Position numbers and translations under genes: made by a program
Assembly (NCBI GenBank): GCA_964367585.1
Contig: CAYIYH010000008.1
Coordinates: forward strand, 1-64,000
Length of the DNA stretch: 64,000 bases
From: CAYJGJ01 sp964367585
GTDB taxonomy: Bacteria; Bacillota; Clostridia; Peptostreptococcales; Anaerovoracaceae
Reading direction: 5' to 3'
The notes under the pieces: generated by a model
Told to the model about the DNA's origin: nothing
The model's database searches: none
Seen by the model: the letters and a program-made list of their open reading frames with translations, nothing else
Shown: in pieces, positions 53,593 through 62,668 of the stretch
Position numbering within the stretch: position 1 is the first letter of the stretch
Layout: every line of letters starts with the position of its first letter

Positions 53593-53662
53593 TATACACC
53601 ACTGAAAGTCGGAAATGTCCCCCGCCGCCTATAGAGGCAGGGGACATCGTACTATGGTTATA
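53593..53662 (+). promoter_or_regulatory. Folded element in front of folT
   Basis: Three nested helices: TATACACCA (53593-53601) with TGGTTATA (53655-53662), one bulged C; ATGTCCCC (53615-53622) with GGGGACAT (53640-53647); and GCCT-ATAG-AGGC (53627-53638). The SD AGGAG (53666-53670) is just outside the outer helix. It does not match the known THF-I riboswitch pattern that I recall for folT leaders. I see no promoter between the fchA terminator and this element, so an insertion-sequence relic is an alternative. Confidence 0.45.
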
Positions 53663-53676
53663 CTTAGGAGACAATA

Positions 53677-54177
53677 ATGATAAAAATTAATACTAGAGTA
53701 TTGGTAACTATTTCATTGCTGATAGCATTGCAAATAATACTGGCAAAGTTTTTAGGAATTCATACTCAATATTTTAAAATTGGATTTGGATTTGTGCCTA
53801 TTTTTGTAGCGGCAATTTTATATGGACCGATAGGTGGGATAACAGTAGGAATTCTCAGTGATATAGTCGCTAATGTTTTATTCCCAGTTGGTCCTTATTT
53901 TCCCGGATTTGCTCTTACCGAGGCTTTAGAGGGTGTAACCTATGGAATCTTACTTCGGAAAAAGCATAGTCTCTCGAAAGTTGTAATCTCAGTAATAGTG
54001 ACTCAATTAGCATTAAGCCAGTTTTTAAATACATATTGGCTCCACGTCCTTTATGGTGCCCCTTATTGGGAAATGTTTTACACCAGAATTATTCAAACAT
54101 CTATACTATTTGTTGTAGAGTTGATTGTAATATTCGCAATCTCAAAATTTAGAAAGTATTTTATAAAACTCGCATAA
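53677..54177 (+). CDS. folT: Folate ECF transporter S component
   Basis: This 166-residue membrane protein is the substrate-binding S subunit of an energy-coupling-factor transporter for folate. It has about six helices, with the family segments ALQIILAKFLGIHT, FKIGFGFVPIFVAAILYGPIGG and FPVGPYFPGFALTEALEG. The shared EcfA/A'/T module is not in the window. The next gene, folC, glutamylates and traps folate, which supports the assignment. AGGAG lies 6 bases before the ATG. Confidence 0.9.
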   Translation: MIKINTRVLVTISLLIALQIILAKFLGIHTQYFKIGFGFVPIFVAAILYGPIGGITVGILSDIVANVLFPVGPYFPGFALTEALEGVTYGILLRKKHSLSKVVISVIVTQLALSQFLNTYWLHVLYGAPYWEMFYTRIIQTSILFVVELIVIFAISKFRKYFIKLA

Positions 54178-54222
54178 CGAGATAATTTAAGTTGATAATT
54201 AAAATAAGGATGAGTATAATAT

Positions 54223-56061
54223 ATGAAAATATCTGAAGCTCTTGATTTTATTCATAGTGTAAATTGGAAAGGAAGTCGATTAGGCCTAGAAAGGATTATT
54301 GAACTTCTGGGATATTTAGACAATCCACACAAGAAACTTAAGTTCATACATGTAGCAGGAACTAATGGTAAAGGATCGACATGTGCTATGCTTTCATCGA
54401 TTTTAACAGCGGCTGGATATAAGACAGGATTGCATATTTCACCACATTTGTTACGAATTCATGAACGATTTATTATAGATGGTCAAGAAATTTCTAACGA
54501 TGAATTGGGGGAGGTCGCTACTGAAGTAAAAAAAGCTTCTCAAAACATGAAAGACAGCCCAACAGAGTTTGAAATTATTTTTGCCATGTCGTTATTGTAT
54601 TATTATAAGAATGAGTGTGATATAGTAGTTCTTGAAGTTGGATTAGGTGGGGAATTGGACGCTACTAATTGTATACCCCCCCCTGAAGTTGCCGTAATTA
54701 CGAATATTGGATTAGATCATACAGAAATTCTAAGTAATAACATTGAAGAAATAGCAAGGGTAAAGGCTGGCATAATAAAAGAGAATTCAACGGTAGTTCT
54801 ATATCCATGTGCGGAAAATATCAAATTAATCTTTCAAGAAGTATGTATGAAAAAAAATGCATATATTAGTATCGTAGACTTTAAATGCTTGAAAATAATT
54901 AAATCTGAAATCATGGGGCAAGTTTTTGACTGGAATAATTATAAATCACTTTCAATCCCTTTAATTGGTGAACACCAAGCTCGTAATGCAGCAATTGTAT
55001 TAGAGACTGTTTCCACTTTAATTGCAAAGGGATATAATATTGATGAAAGTTCAATTAGAATAGGCCTCAAAGAAGTTAAATGGAATGCTAGACTTGAAGT
55101 TTTATGCAAAAATCCATTATTTTTGCTTGATGGAGGCCACAACATTCAAGGAACCACTGCACTATTCGAAACGATGAATAGTCTATTTCCAAAGATAAAA
55201 ATAGTATTTATTTTAGGAGTGTTACGTGATAAAGACTATAAAGAGATGATTTCAATAATTAAGCCAATTAGTAAATCTATAATATGTGTTACTCCTGACA
55301 GTGATAGAGCATTACCGTCTGCGAAATTGTTTGAATATGTTAAATCATGTGGAATTGAATCTTTCGTGTGTGAAGATGAAAAAAGTGCAATAATAAAAGC
55401 TATAGAAATAGGGGAGGGTGGACCTTTAGTTGCATTTGGATCATTATATATGGCAGGCAAAATCAGGTCAGAATTTTCACTTGCATTAAAAAATTTTCGA
55501 CGCCAAACAGCAATAAACTCAAGGAATAATTTGTCTGAAGAACTTAGAGAAACTTATTCTGAACAAATAACCCAAAATATACTTAATAATAAACACTATA
55601 AGAATGCTAAAACTATAATGATTTATAGAGCTGTTAAAGGTGAAGTAAATGTTGATAATATTGTAGAAAAAGCAAAAGCATTAAACAAAACTATTGTTTA
55701 TCCATATTGTGAATCAGATGGAATTATGAATCCAATGTTACCTAATAATGATTCTTCATGGACATCGAATAAATATAATATATTGGAGCCGGATCCATCG
55801 CAATCGTACTTGATAGACCCTACATCTATTGACTTAGTTATTTGTCCTTGTACGGTACTAGATCATAATGGGAATAGAATTGGCATGGGTGCCGGTTATT
55901 ACGATAGATTTTTACCTAGATGTGTTAATGCACATATTATTGGTGTAGCTTTTGGATGTCAGCTCTTTGATGAATTATATCCCAATAAATGGGATGTTAA
56001 AATGGATGGCATTATTACAGAAAGCACTAATAGAGAATGTAATAACAGTTCAGAAGTTTAA
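54223..56061 (+). CDS. folC: Folylpolyglutamate synthase fused to 5-formyl-THF cyclo-ligase
   Basis: One 612-residue chain carries two folate enzymes. Residues ~1-425 are FolC/MurC-like: VAGTNGKGSTCAMLSSIL P-loop, GLDHTEILSNNIEEIARVKAGIIKE in outline, and LDGGHNIQGTTAL. Residues ~430-612 are 5-formyltetrahydrofolate cyclo-ligase: SEELRETYSEQI, KTIMIYRAVKGEVNV, and the C-terminal GMGAGYYDRFLPR ATP-binding motif. FolC adds glutamate tails; the cyclo-ligase recovers 5-formyl-THF to methenyl-THF. The fused form is unusual, as these are normally separate genes. It lies 45 bases after folT. Confidence 0.92.
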   Translation: MKISEALDFIHSVNWKGSRLGLERIIELLGYLDNPHKKLKFIHVAGTNGKGSTCAMLSSILTAAGYKTGLHISPHLLRIHERFIIDGQEISNDELGEVATEVKKASQNMKDSPTEFEIIFAMSLLYYYKNECDIVVLEVGLGGELDATNCIPPPEVAVITNIGLDHTEILSNNIEEIARVKAGIIKENSTVVLYPCAENIKLIFQEVCMKKNAYISIVDFKCLKIIKSEIMGQVFDWNNYKSLSIPLIGEHQARNAAIVLETVSTLIAKGYNIDESSIRIGLKEVKWNARLEVLCKNPLFLLDGGHNIQGTTALFETMNSLFPKIKIVFILGVLRDKDYKEMISIIKPISKSIICVTPDSDRALPSAKLFEYVKSCGIESFVCEDEKSAIIKAIEIGEGGPLVAFGSLYMAGKIRSEFSLALKNFRRQTAINSRNNLSEELRETYSEQITQNILNNKHYKNAKTIMIYRAVKGEVNVDNIVEKAKALNKTIVYPYCESDGIMNPMLPNNDSSWTSNKYNILEPDPSQSYLIDPTSIDLVICPCTVLDHNGNRIGMGAGYYDRFLPRCVNAHIIGVAFGCQLFDELYPNKWDVKMDGIITESTNRECNNSSEV

Positions 56062-56115
56062 TGTATTACTGTAATAAATTATTGTAAACTAAGTAATTAC
56101 TAAAAGGGAAAAAAC

Positions 56116-56835
56116 ATGACTTATGCTATGTTATTAGCCGGTGGTATCGGCAGCAGATTGACTGGATATGACACGCCAAAACAATTTATACATATGGATA
56201 ATCAACCAATTATTATCCATACTATAAGAAAATTTTTAACTTCTAAGAATGTTGATAAAATTATCGTTTGCTGTATAAAATCACACAAAGAAACGTTGCG
56301 TGAAATGATTTCTTATTATCTAAAAGACAATTTAAACGATATATATGTCACAATAGGCGGAAAAAATCGCTCAGAGTCGATTCTGGAGGGTTGTTTATTT
56401 ATAAAAAATAGCTTTAATTTAGATGATAATGATATTGTGTTAACGCATGATGGTGTTCGTCCTTTTGTTACATCAAGGATTATTAATGAGAATATAAATG
56501 TAATTCTTACAGATCCAGAGTGCAATGGAGTCAATACGGTTGTTTCTGCAATTGACACAATTGTAGTTTCGTCGGATGGGAATGAAGTTTTTGACATACC
56601 TAAAAGAGAAGAAATGTATATGACTCAAACTCCACAAACATTTAGAATAAATGAATTATTACAAGCATACGAAGAATTAGATGAGAGTGAATTTGAGAAA
56701 GTGACCGACGCATGTCAAGTAATATTAAAGCAGAATAAAAAAATAAGATTAGTAAAAGGAGAATATTTTAATATTAAAATAACTAACAATGATGACTTAG
56801 ATCATGCAAAAGTAATATTTGCCAAACATGGTTAA
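56116..56835 (+). CDS. ispD: IspD/TarI-type cytidylyltransferase
   Basis: This 239-residue nucleotidyltransferase has the glycine-rich signature LLAGGIGSRL and PKQFIHM, and the C-terminal segment MTQTPQTFRI, then TDACQVIL and GEYFNIKITNNDDLDHA. IspD makes CDP-ME in isoprenoid synthesis; TarI makes CDP-ribitol. The TDAC and FNIKIT forms lean slightly to the TarI group, but the assignment is open. GGGAAAA-type weak SD. Symbol is tentative. Confidence 0.72.
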   Translation: MTYAMLLAGGIGSRLTGYDTPKQFIHMDNQPIIIHTIRKFLTSKNVDKIIVCCIKSHKETLREMISYYLKDNLNDIYVTIGGKNRSESILEGCLFIKNSFNLDDNDIVLTHDGVRPFVTSRIINENINVILTDPECNGVNTVVSAIDTIVVSSDGNEVFDIPKREEMYMTQTPQTFRINELLQAYEELDESEFEKVTDACQVILKQNKKIRLVKGEYFNIKITNNDDLDHAKVIFAKHG

Positions 56836-57057
56836 ATGTATAGCAATAAAGATAATAGTTATAATAACGAACTTTTTCACATAACTATTCCCAAAAGTTA
56901 AATTTAAGGAATAGTTTATTGCATTTGACCCATTACCCTACAATACACCACTTTTACCCAATACAGGGCAATTATGGCGTTCCTGGGGCTATCGAAGATT
57001 ACGTTATTCACGCAGTTATACCGTTGTATTATTTAATCAATATTATATATATTTTCT

Positions 57058-58254
57058 TTATGGATTATTTATTAGCAAATGACTATCTTTTCTTAAAATA
57101 AACTTCAATAGTATTGGAGTAATTAATGTTGTAACAATTACAACTAAAACTATTGCAGGAAAAAGCGATGGTTTTATTAAATTGATTGCAGCACCTTTTT
57201 GCGCAACTATTAATGCAACTTCTCCCCTACTTACCATTCCTGCCCCTATTGCCATAGATTCTTGATTGTTGAATCCAGAAAGTTTAGCTGTGAGACCACA
57301 ACCTACAAATTTTGACAATATTGCACCTGTCAAAAGAACTATAGAAAACAGTATAATTGATGTATTTAGTGAATGTAGGTCCGTGCTAATTCCTATACTG
57401 GCAAAAAACACAGGGGCAAAGAACATGTATGATGTAACAACAAATTTTCTCGCTATATATTGCCTTGCATCCATTATGTTACACAGTATAAGTCCTGCAA
57501 AATATGCTCCTGTGATGTCTGTTATTCCAAACAAGACTTCTGATGCCCATGCCATAAATAAACAGAATGAAAAAGCATATATTGCAACTCGACGCATGTG
57601 AAAGTATCTTTTTTCTATTATTACAAATAATTTATGCGCTATAAACCCTACGATTACTAAAAAGGCAAAGTATGCAAGTATATTTAGGAATATTCCACCT
57701 ATTTCTACATCAGATGATTTGAAATTTGAAATAATTGTAAGCATTATAATGCCAATGATATCATCTATGATTGCGGCTCCTACAATAGCAGAACCCATTT
57801 TACCTTTTAAATATCCCATCTCTCTAAGTGTCTCAACAGTAATTGTAACAGAAGTGGCACTTATTACTACTCCTATGAAAAATGCTTCTAGTAATTGCAC
57901 TTCATTAATATTGGCGATATCTGAATAAAAGGCTAAATATATTCCAGTCCCTACTATAAAGGGAAGTATTGCGCCTGATAAAGCTATAAAACATGATTTG
58001 AGCCCCGTTTTTTTTAGTTCATCAAGCTCAGTATCTATTCCTGCTAAAAACATAAGCATTATTACACCTATAGTGGACACATGGTTAATAAATTCAGATT
58101 CATCAATTATTCCAAACATTGAGGGCCCAAGTACGATTCCTGCTAATAAGGCACCCACTACTTGTGGCAAATGCGCTTTTTTTGAAACTGACGAAAAGAA
58201 TTTCGTTGATATTAGTATTAATGCTAATGCTATTAGATAATTATGATTTTCCAT
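57058..58254 (-). CDS. CPA2-type cation:proton antiporter
   Basis: This 398-residue membrane protein has about 12 hydrophobic segments and resembles Kef/Nap-type Na+/H+ or K+/H+ antiporters. Segments: LPQVVGALLAGIVLGPSMFG, AGIDTELDELK, SATSVTITVETLREMGYL with IIDDIIGIIMLT (the conserved double-aspartate ion site) and SRGEVALIVAQKG. There is no C-terminal TrkA-N domain. ATG 58254 (MENHNYLIA) is preferred; ATG 58275 is an alternative. Confidence 0.88.
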   Translation of the reverse strand: MENHNYLIALALILISTKFFSSVSKKAHLPQVVGALLAGIVLGPSMFGIIDESEFINHVSTIGVIMLMFLAGIDTELDELKKTGLKSCFIALSGAILPFIVGTGIYLAFYSDIANINEVQLLEAFFIGVVISATSVTITVETLREMGYLKGKMGSAIVGAAIIDDIIGIIMLTIISNFKSSDVEIGGIFLNILAYFAFLVIVGFIAHKLFVIIEKRYFHMRRVAIYAFSFCLFMAWASEVLFGITDITGAYFAGLILCNIMDARQYIARKFVVTSYMFFAPVFFASIGISTDLHSLNTSIILFSIVLLTGAILSKFVGCGLTAKLSGFNNQESMAIGAGMVSRGEVALIVAQKGAAINLIKPSLFPAIVLVVIVTTLITPILLKFILRKDSHLLINNP

Positions 58255-58439
58255 ACCTAGTTCTCTTTCATTCATAGTTTAAAATATTGTTTTTAATCTG
58301 CATAAAGCGCAAAATACAATCAATTAAGTATTTATTTGGATTCGAAATGTGAATCAATGTTAATGATAATTTACTTGCCTACTAGAGACCTGCATTCACA
58401 TGCAGTTTATGCAAAGATTTCGGAGTCAGCACTTGAAAA

Positions 58440-59156
58440 TTATTCTTCTATATAATTTGTATAAACATTTTGTATATCATCATTATCGTCAAGTATGTCA
58501 AGCATCTTTGCAAGGTTCTTTTTATCCTCTTCATTTTTAGGAGCAGCTTCCATGGAAGGTACATATTCTATTTCTGCATCTACCATTTTATAATTCAATG
58601 AAGATAGTGATGTATGGAGTTGTGGATAAACCGCGGGTTCACAGTTAATCTCAATAACATCGTCTTCAATTATTACATCATCAGCACCATTTTCCAAAGC
58701 TTGTTCTATTAATAAGTCTTCATCAATATCATTGTTTTTTTCTAAAATTATTATACCCTTACGAGTAAACATGTATGATACACAACCAGGAGTTCCAAGA
58801 TTACCTCCGTACTTGTCGAAAGTAGATCTAACGGCAGCTGTAGTTCTATTTGTATTATCTGTTAAGCAATTTACTATTACTGCTATCCCCCCTGCCCCAT
58901 ATCCTTCAAAGGTTAATTCTTCGTATGTTACTCCTTCGAGTTCACCTGTTCCTTTCTTTATTGCTCTTTGGATGTTTTCATTAGGCATACTAATAGCCTT
59001 CGCTTTTTCTATTGCAACTCTTAAACCTGCATTGTATTCCGGATCTCCGCCGTCTTTCGCTGCAACGGTAATTGCTTTTGCATATTTCGTGAAAATAGTT
59101 GCTCTTTTTGAATCTTGTGCCGCTTTTCTCCCAGCTATTTTACCATGTCTTCCCAT
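58440..59156 (-). CDS. yebC: YebC/PmpR family protein
   Basis: This 238-residue protein has the family N-terminus MGRHGKIAGRKAAQDSKRA and segments YAKAITVAAKDGGDPEYN, RAIKKGTGE and YEGYGAGG-like FEGYGAGGIAV. YebC proteins are annotated as transcription regulators, while mitochondrial TACO1 and some bacterial relatives act in translation. It stands alone between the antiporter and an AT-rich gap. Start as annotated; no strong SD is visible. Confidence 0.93.
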   Translation of the reverse strand: MGRHGKIAGRKAAQDSKRATIFTKYAKAITVAAKDGGDPEYNAGLRVAIEKAKAISMPNENIQRAIKKGTGELEGVTYEELTFEGYGAGGIAVIVNCLTDNTNRTTAAVRSTFDKYGGNLGTPGCVSYMFTRKGIIILEKNNDIDEDLLIEQALENGADDVIIEDDVIEINCEPAVYPQLHTSLSSLNYKMVDAEIEYVPSMEAAPKNEEDKKNLAKMLDILDDNDDIQNVYTNYIEE

Positions 59157-59428
59157 ACTTGTTACCGATGTTTAGTATATTCAATAATTTATTATAGATA
59201 TACTATTTTCCTTTCTTTGCTATATTTATAATCTAAATCTAAATACTATTATGTTGAAAGTATACATTAAAACTATTTATCGTACACATCCACTGTTTAT
59301 TATAACACATTTCACACCATTTATCATCAAAAATATAATATTACTCAATGTCCTTTGCGTTAATACAATAAATCCTTGCTTATAGAAAGAATATTAATTA
59401 TAATTTAAAATAAAAAGGCGGAATCAAT

Positions 59429-60046
59429 ATGGCAAAAAAATATTATGTTGTAAGAGTTGGATTAAAACCAGGTATATATGAAACATGGGATGAATGTAAG
59501 AGTTATGTTAGCGGATTCTCAGGTGCAGAATATAAAAGTTTCAAAAATTTGGAGGAGGCCCAAAACTATTTTAATGGAATAGAATCAATAGAATTAGTAT
59601 ATCCTCATATTATTTCTAACCCCAAAAATAAAGCAGAAGCTACGGCATATGTAGATGGGAGTTATGATGATTCGAAGAAAGTATTCTCTTATGGACTTAT
59701 CATATTTGTTAACAACGAGGAATTTAGATTTTGTGAAAAATATGATACTATCAACCTTATTTCAATGAGAAATGTTGCAGGAGAAATTATAGGTGCCCAA
59801 AAAGCTATGGAATATTGTATAGACAATGGCATTAAAACACTTGACTTATTTTATGATTACGAAGGCATTGAAAAATGGTGTACAGGAGCATGGAAAGCCA
59901 ATAAGGAAGGTACTATTGCATACAAGAATTTTTATAATAACATTAAAAAAGATTTGAAAGTAACATTCAATAAAGTTGTAGCACATTCCGGTGATAAATA
60001 TAATGAAATTGCGGATAAACTCGCAAAATCTGCGATAAAAACTTAA
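59429..60046 (+). CDS. Ribonuclease H1 with N-terminal viroplasmin-like domain
   Basis: This 205-residue protein has an N-terminal hybrid-binding domain of the caulimovirus viroplasmin type (YYVVRVGLKPGIYETWDECKS) and an RNase H domain from ~residue 70 (ATAYVDGSYDDS with catalytic Asp, a Glu in GEIIGAQKAME, DLFYDYEGI, and HSGDKYNEIADKLAK). It removes RNA from RNA-DNA hybrids. AAGGCGG precedes the ATG. Its stop TAA overlaps the reverse-strand stop of the ABC gene in one TTAA. Confidence 0.92.
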   Translation: MAKKYYVVRVGLKPGIYETWDECKSYVSGFSGAEYKSFKNLEEAQNYFNGIESIELVYPHIISNPKNKAEATAYVDGSYDDSKKVFSYGLIIFVNNEEFRFCEKYDTINLISMRNVAGEIIGAQKAMEYCIDNGIKTLDLFYDYEGIEKWCTGAWKANKEGTIAYKNFYNNIKKDLKVTFNKVVAHSGDKYNEIADKLAKSAIKT

Positions 60047-61536
60047 ATCTCATAAGTCTTCGTTGGTTTAAGGTGTTCCAATTCTCTAATATCGTGTGTT
60101 ATTAATATAACAGTTTTCTCTTTTATTTTATTTTTAAAATAGTCCATGCAAATTAACTTTGTTTCCTCGTCAAGGCCTTTAAATGGTTCGTCAAGGAATA
60201 AAACGTCATAGTTGGCCAACAATGCCCTTAATAGAGCTACCCTGCGCTTCATACCACCTGAAAATTCACCAACAACTTTGTTATTAGAGGTTTCTAATTT
60301 TAACTTGATTAGTGCATCATCTATTTTTTCTTTACTTATTAACGCCCTATTCCCTTTTTTTATGTGTGGCAATGCAATGTTTGTGTATACGTCTAAATTA
60401 TCGCAAAGTCGGTCTTCTTGAAAAACAGCACTCATCAATAAGTTATTAAATCCGATTATAGTGCCACTATCAGGAGATTCGAGGTTCATCATTATCTTCA
60501 ATAAAGTTGTTTTTCCTGCTCCAGATTGTCCGATCAGTGCAATGAATTCGCCTTTATTAAATTCCATATTTATATCTTTAAGAACTAAATTCATATCGTA
60601 TGATTTACATATATTCTTGAGTTCAAAATTTGAGTTTGGAGCATTGTCTAATATACTGTTGTTATCAAATTCTTTAATCGATGGTTCTGAGTTTGATTGT
60701 CCACCAAAAGATAATCCATTTAGATTTGTAATGTCATGTGAAGTTTTTATTCTAAGTAGCGCTGAGCATGTAATATCGATTGTCTTTTCACAAATTTTTT
60801 CAAATAAATAGCTTAGGATTGCAATTACAATAGTCCAAGCGAATAGCGATGGAGTATCAAAGAATATTTTGGCTTGGAATAAATTTTCACCAATAGAATT
60901 ACTGGGAAGACCTATAACTTCTGCTGCAATTCCTGCTTTAAAGCAAAGGCCTATACTTAATATGCAAGCTGAACGAAAATATGGCAGAATTTGTGATAAG
61001 TATATATACCTAAACCTTGTATTTTTATTTATACGAAGAACCTCTGCCATTGCCGTTAGCTCTTCGTCCAAAAATTCAAGGGCAGTCAATACATTGGAGT
61101 ATATAACGGGCAAAACCATAATAATAGAGATAATAATTGTTAAGCTGGAGGATGAAAACCACATTAATATTATGATTACAAATGACGCGACGGGAATAGA
61201 TTTAAAGAATAAAATAAGAGGTGAAATCAATTGTTTTAACAAATGAAATTTATTGCATGAAAATGCCAATAAAATACCGGAAATGCATGCAATCAAAAAA
61301 CCTATACTAATGCGGAACAAAGAAAATGCAATAGTTATCCAAAACTCAACCTCCCAGATTAAAGTTCCCAGTTTTTGTAAGCTTAAAATCGGAGAAGCTA
61401 AAATAATTCTTTCATCAATAATAATACTGATTAAATGCCATATAACAATCCAGAATACTATTGACCATATTGGTATTTTGTTTTTTTTCATATTATTAAT
61501 TACTCTGCAAATAAAGGAAAACATTAGATAATTCAC
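60043..61536 (-). CDS. Fused ABC importer: permease and ATPase in one chain
   Basis: Residues ~1-265 are a binding-protein-dependent permease of the NitT/TauT/SsuC type with about six helices and the EAA-like loop LEFLDEELTAMAEVLRINKNTRF in outline. Residues ~300-497 are the ATPase: Walker A IGQSGAGKTTLL, Q-loop VFQEDRL, signature EFSGGMKRRVALL, Walker B VLFLDEPFKG and H-loop ILITHD. Such importers are usually encoded as two genes. GTG 61536 gives the full frame; ATG 61524 and 61491 are possible starts, none with a strong SD. It follows the substrate-binding lipoprotein gene by 27 bases. Confidence 0.88.
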   Translation of the reverse strand: MNYLMFSFICRVINNMKKNKIPIWSIVFWIVIWHLISIIIDERIILASPILSLQKLGTLIWEVEFWITIAFSLFRISIGFLIACISGILLAFSCNKFHLLKQLISPLILFFKSIPVASFVIIILMWFSSSSLTIIISIIMVLPVIYSNVLTALEFLDEELTAMAEVLRINKNTRFRYIYLSQILPYFRSACILSIGLCFKAGIAAEVIGLPSNSIGENLFQAKIFFDTPSLFAWTIVIAILSYLFEKICEKTIDITCSALLRIKTSHDITNLNGLSFGGQSNSEPSIKEFDNNSILDNAPNSNFELKNICKSYDMNLVLKDINMEFNKGEFIALIGQSGAGKTTLLKIMMNLESPDSGTIIGFNNLLMSAVFQEDRLCDNLDVYTNIALPHIKKGNRALISKEKIDDALIKLKLETSNNKVVGEFSGGMKRRVALLRALLANYDVLFLDEPFKGLDEETKLICMDYFKNKIKEKTVILITHDIRELEHLKPTKTYEI

Positions 61537-61563
61537 TAATGTTTTCTCATAGTATTTTTTATA

Positions 61564-62571
61564 TTAATCTACGGCAATTTCAGTTAAATAAAAGTCATCA
61601 GTAGGCAATGTTCCACCTATAGATGTTGGATTTTGATCATATAATACTTGAAGATATTCAGATAGTGTAGCCTTCATATCATCACCTTCTATTAGAGTAA
61701 TGTTACATAGAGGTATTGCAGTTTGAGCTATCGATTCTGAAGGCACTATTTCATATTTTACAACAAGTTTAGCACCCTCTTCAATGTTTTCATTTACGTA
61801 CTCTACTGAAGTTTTGTAGTGTTGCATAAAATTTGCAATCGCTGTAGGATTATTAGATGCAAATTCTTTGTTGGCAATAACAACACCTGTAACAAGCGAT
61901 CCCTCGGATCCACTTTTTTTCCATTCTTCTGTTAAGTCTAATACTGTTCTAATAGAATCATTAGTCGATTGGGCCACAGTTGCAAAAGGTTGTGGAAGCA
62001 TTGCTATTGCGTTTTCTGACGCACCTAATGCAGCAACCACTTCTTGCTGTGTGCTTTTCCATTCGATAGTTACTTTATCAATTAAGTCGTTTTGGGATAA
62101 AATATGATTTAATGTGTACTCAGGCACTGCACCTTTCCCTGAAGCAAATATTGTTTTTCCTTCCAACTCCTCTATTGTGCTAATAGTATTACCATTTTCT
62201 ACTATATATAATACACCAAGCGTATTAATTCCTAAAACTTGTATTTTACCTTCTGTATTGTTGAATAGAACAGATGATACATTTGCTGGAATTGCCGCAA
62301 TATCAGTGTCTCCATTTACTACACTTGCAACTACGTTATCTATAAGAGTTTCAATTGTAAAAGTATAATTATTATCATTGATATTCCCTGCTTCATTTTC
62401 GCTAATAAAATGAGTGATCCCCATTGTAGTAGGTCCATTCATTGTCATAACATTTACATCGATAGGATCAGATGATGGGATTACTTCTTCTTCGGTGTTT
62501 CCACATGCAACAAGTATAGTCATCATTACAATTAGCAATGACGAGATTAGTAATTTACTTTGCTTTTTCAT
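61564..62571 (-). CDS. ABC transporter substrate-binding lipoprotein (NMT1/SsuA-like)
   Basis: This 335-residue lipoprotein has a signal peptide with lipobox ILVACGN. The mature part resembles periplasmic-binding proteins of the NitT/TauT/THI5 class (TMNGPTTMGITHF, NGDTDIAAIPANVSS, GKTIFASGKGAVPEYTL). It should deliver its ligand to the fused permease-ATPase downstream. ATG 62571 has GAAAGGAA upstream. The ligand is unknown; the neighbouring trp genes do not define it. Confidence 0.88.
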   Translation of the reverse strand: MKKQSKLLISSLLIVMMTILVACGNTEEEVIPSSDPIDVNVMTMNGPTTMGITHFISENEAGNINDNNYTFTIETLIDNVVASVVNGDTDIAAIPANVSSVLFNNTEGKIQVLGINTLGVLYIVENGNTISTIEELEGKTIFASGKGAVPEYTLNHILSQNDLIDKVTIEWKSTQQEVVAALGASENAIAMLPQPFATVAQSTNDSIRTVLDLTEEWKKSGSEGSLVTGVVIANKEFASNNPTAIANFMQHYKTSVEYVNENIEEGAKLVVKYEIVPSESIAQTAIPLCNITLIEGDDMKATLSEYLQVLYDQNPTSIGGTLPTDDFYLTEIAVD

Positions 62572-62613
62572 AAATATCAATTCCTTTCTATATTGAGTTA
62601 GTTTTCTATAACT

Positions 62614-62642
62614 AATATAGCATTTTTAATTACTTATGTCAA
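62614..62642 (-). promoter_or_regulatory. Vegetative promoter for the binding-protein/ABC unit
   Basis: On the - strand: TTGACA (62642-62637), a 17-base spacer and TATATT (62619-62614). CTATA-TTAGT-TATAG, a 5-bp inverted repeat, overlaps the -10 and start region. It lies between trpA and the lipoprotein gene. Confidence 0.78.
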
Positions 62643-62668
62643 TAATATAGAAATCTATAATTTTTCAT

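Noticed and set aside
53580..53676. Classical THF-I riboswitch before folT
   Set aside because: The conserved sequence pattern I know for this class is not present; only the stem positions suggest a regulatory RNA.
56919..57060. carA-like remnant (YPIQGNYGVPGA)
   Set aside because: Only about 12 residues resemble the NYGV segment of carbamoyl-phosphate synthase small subunit; nothing else supports it.
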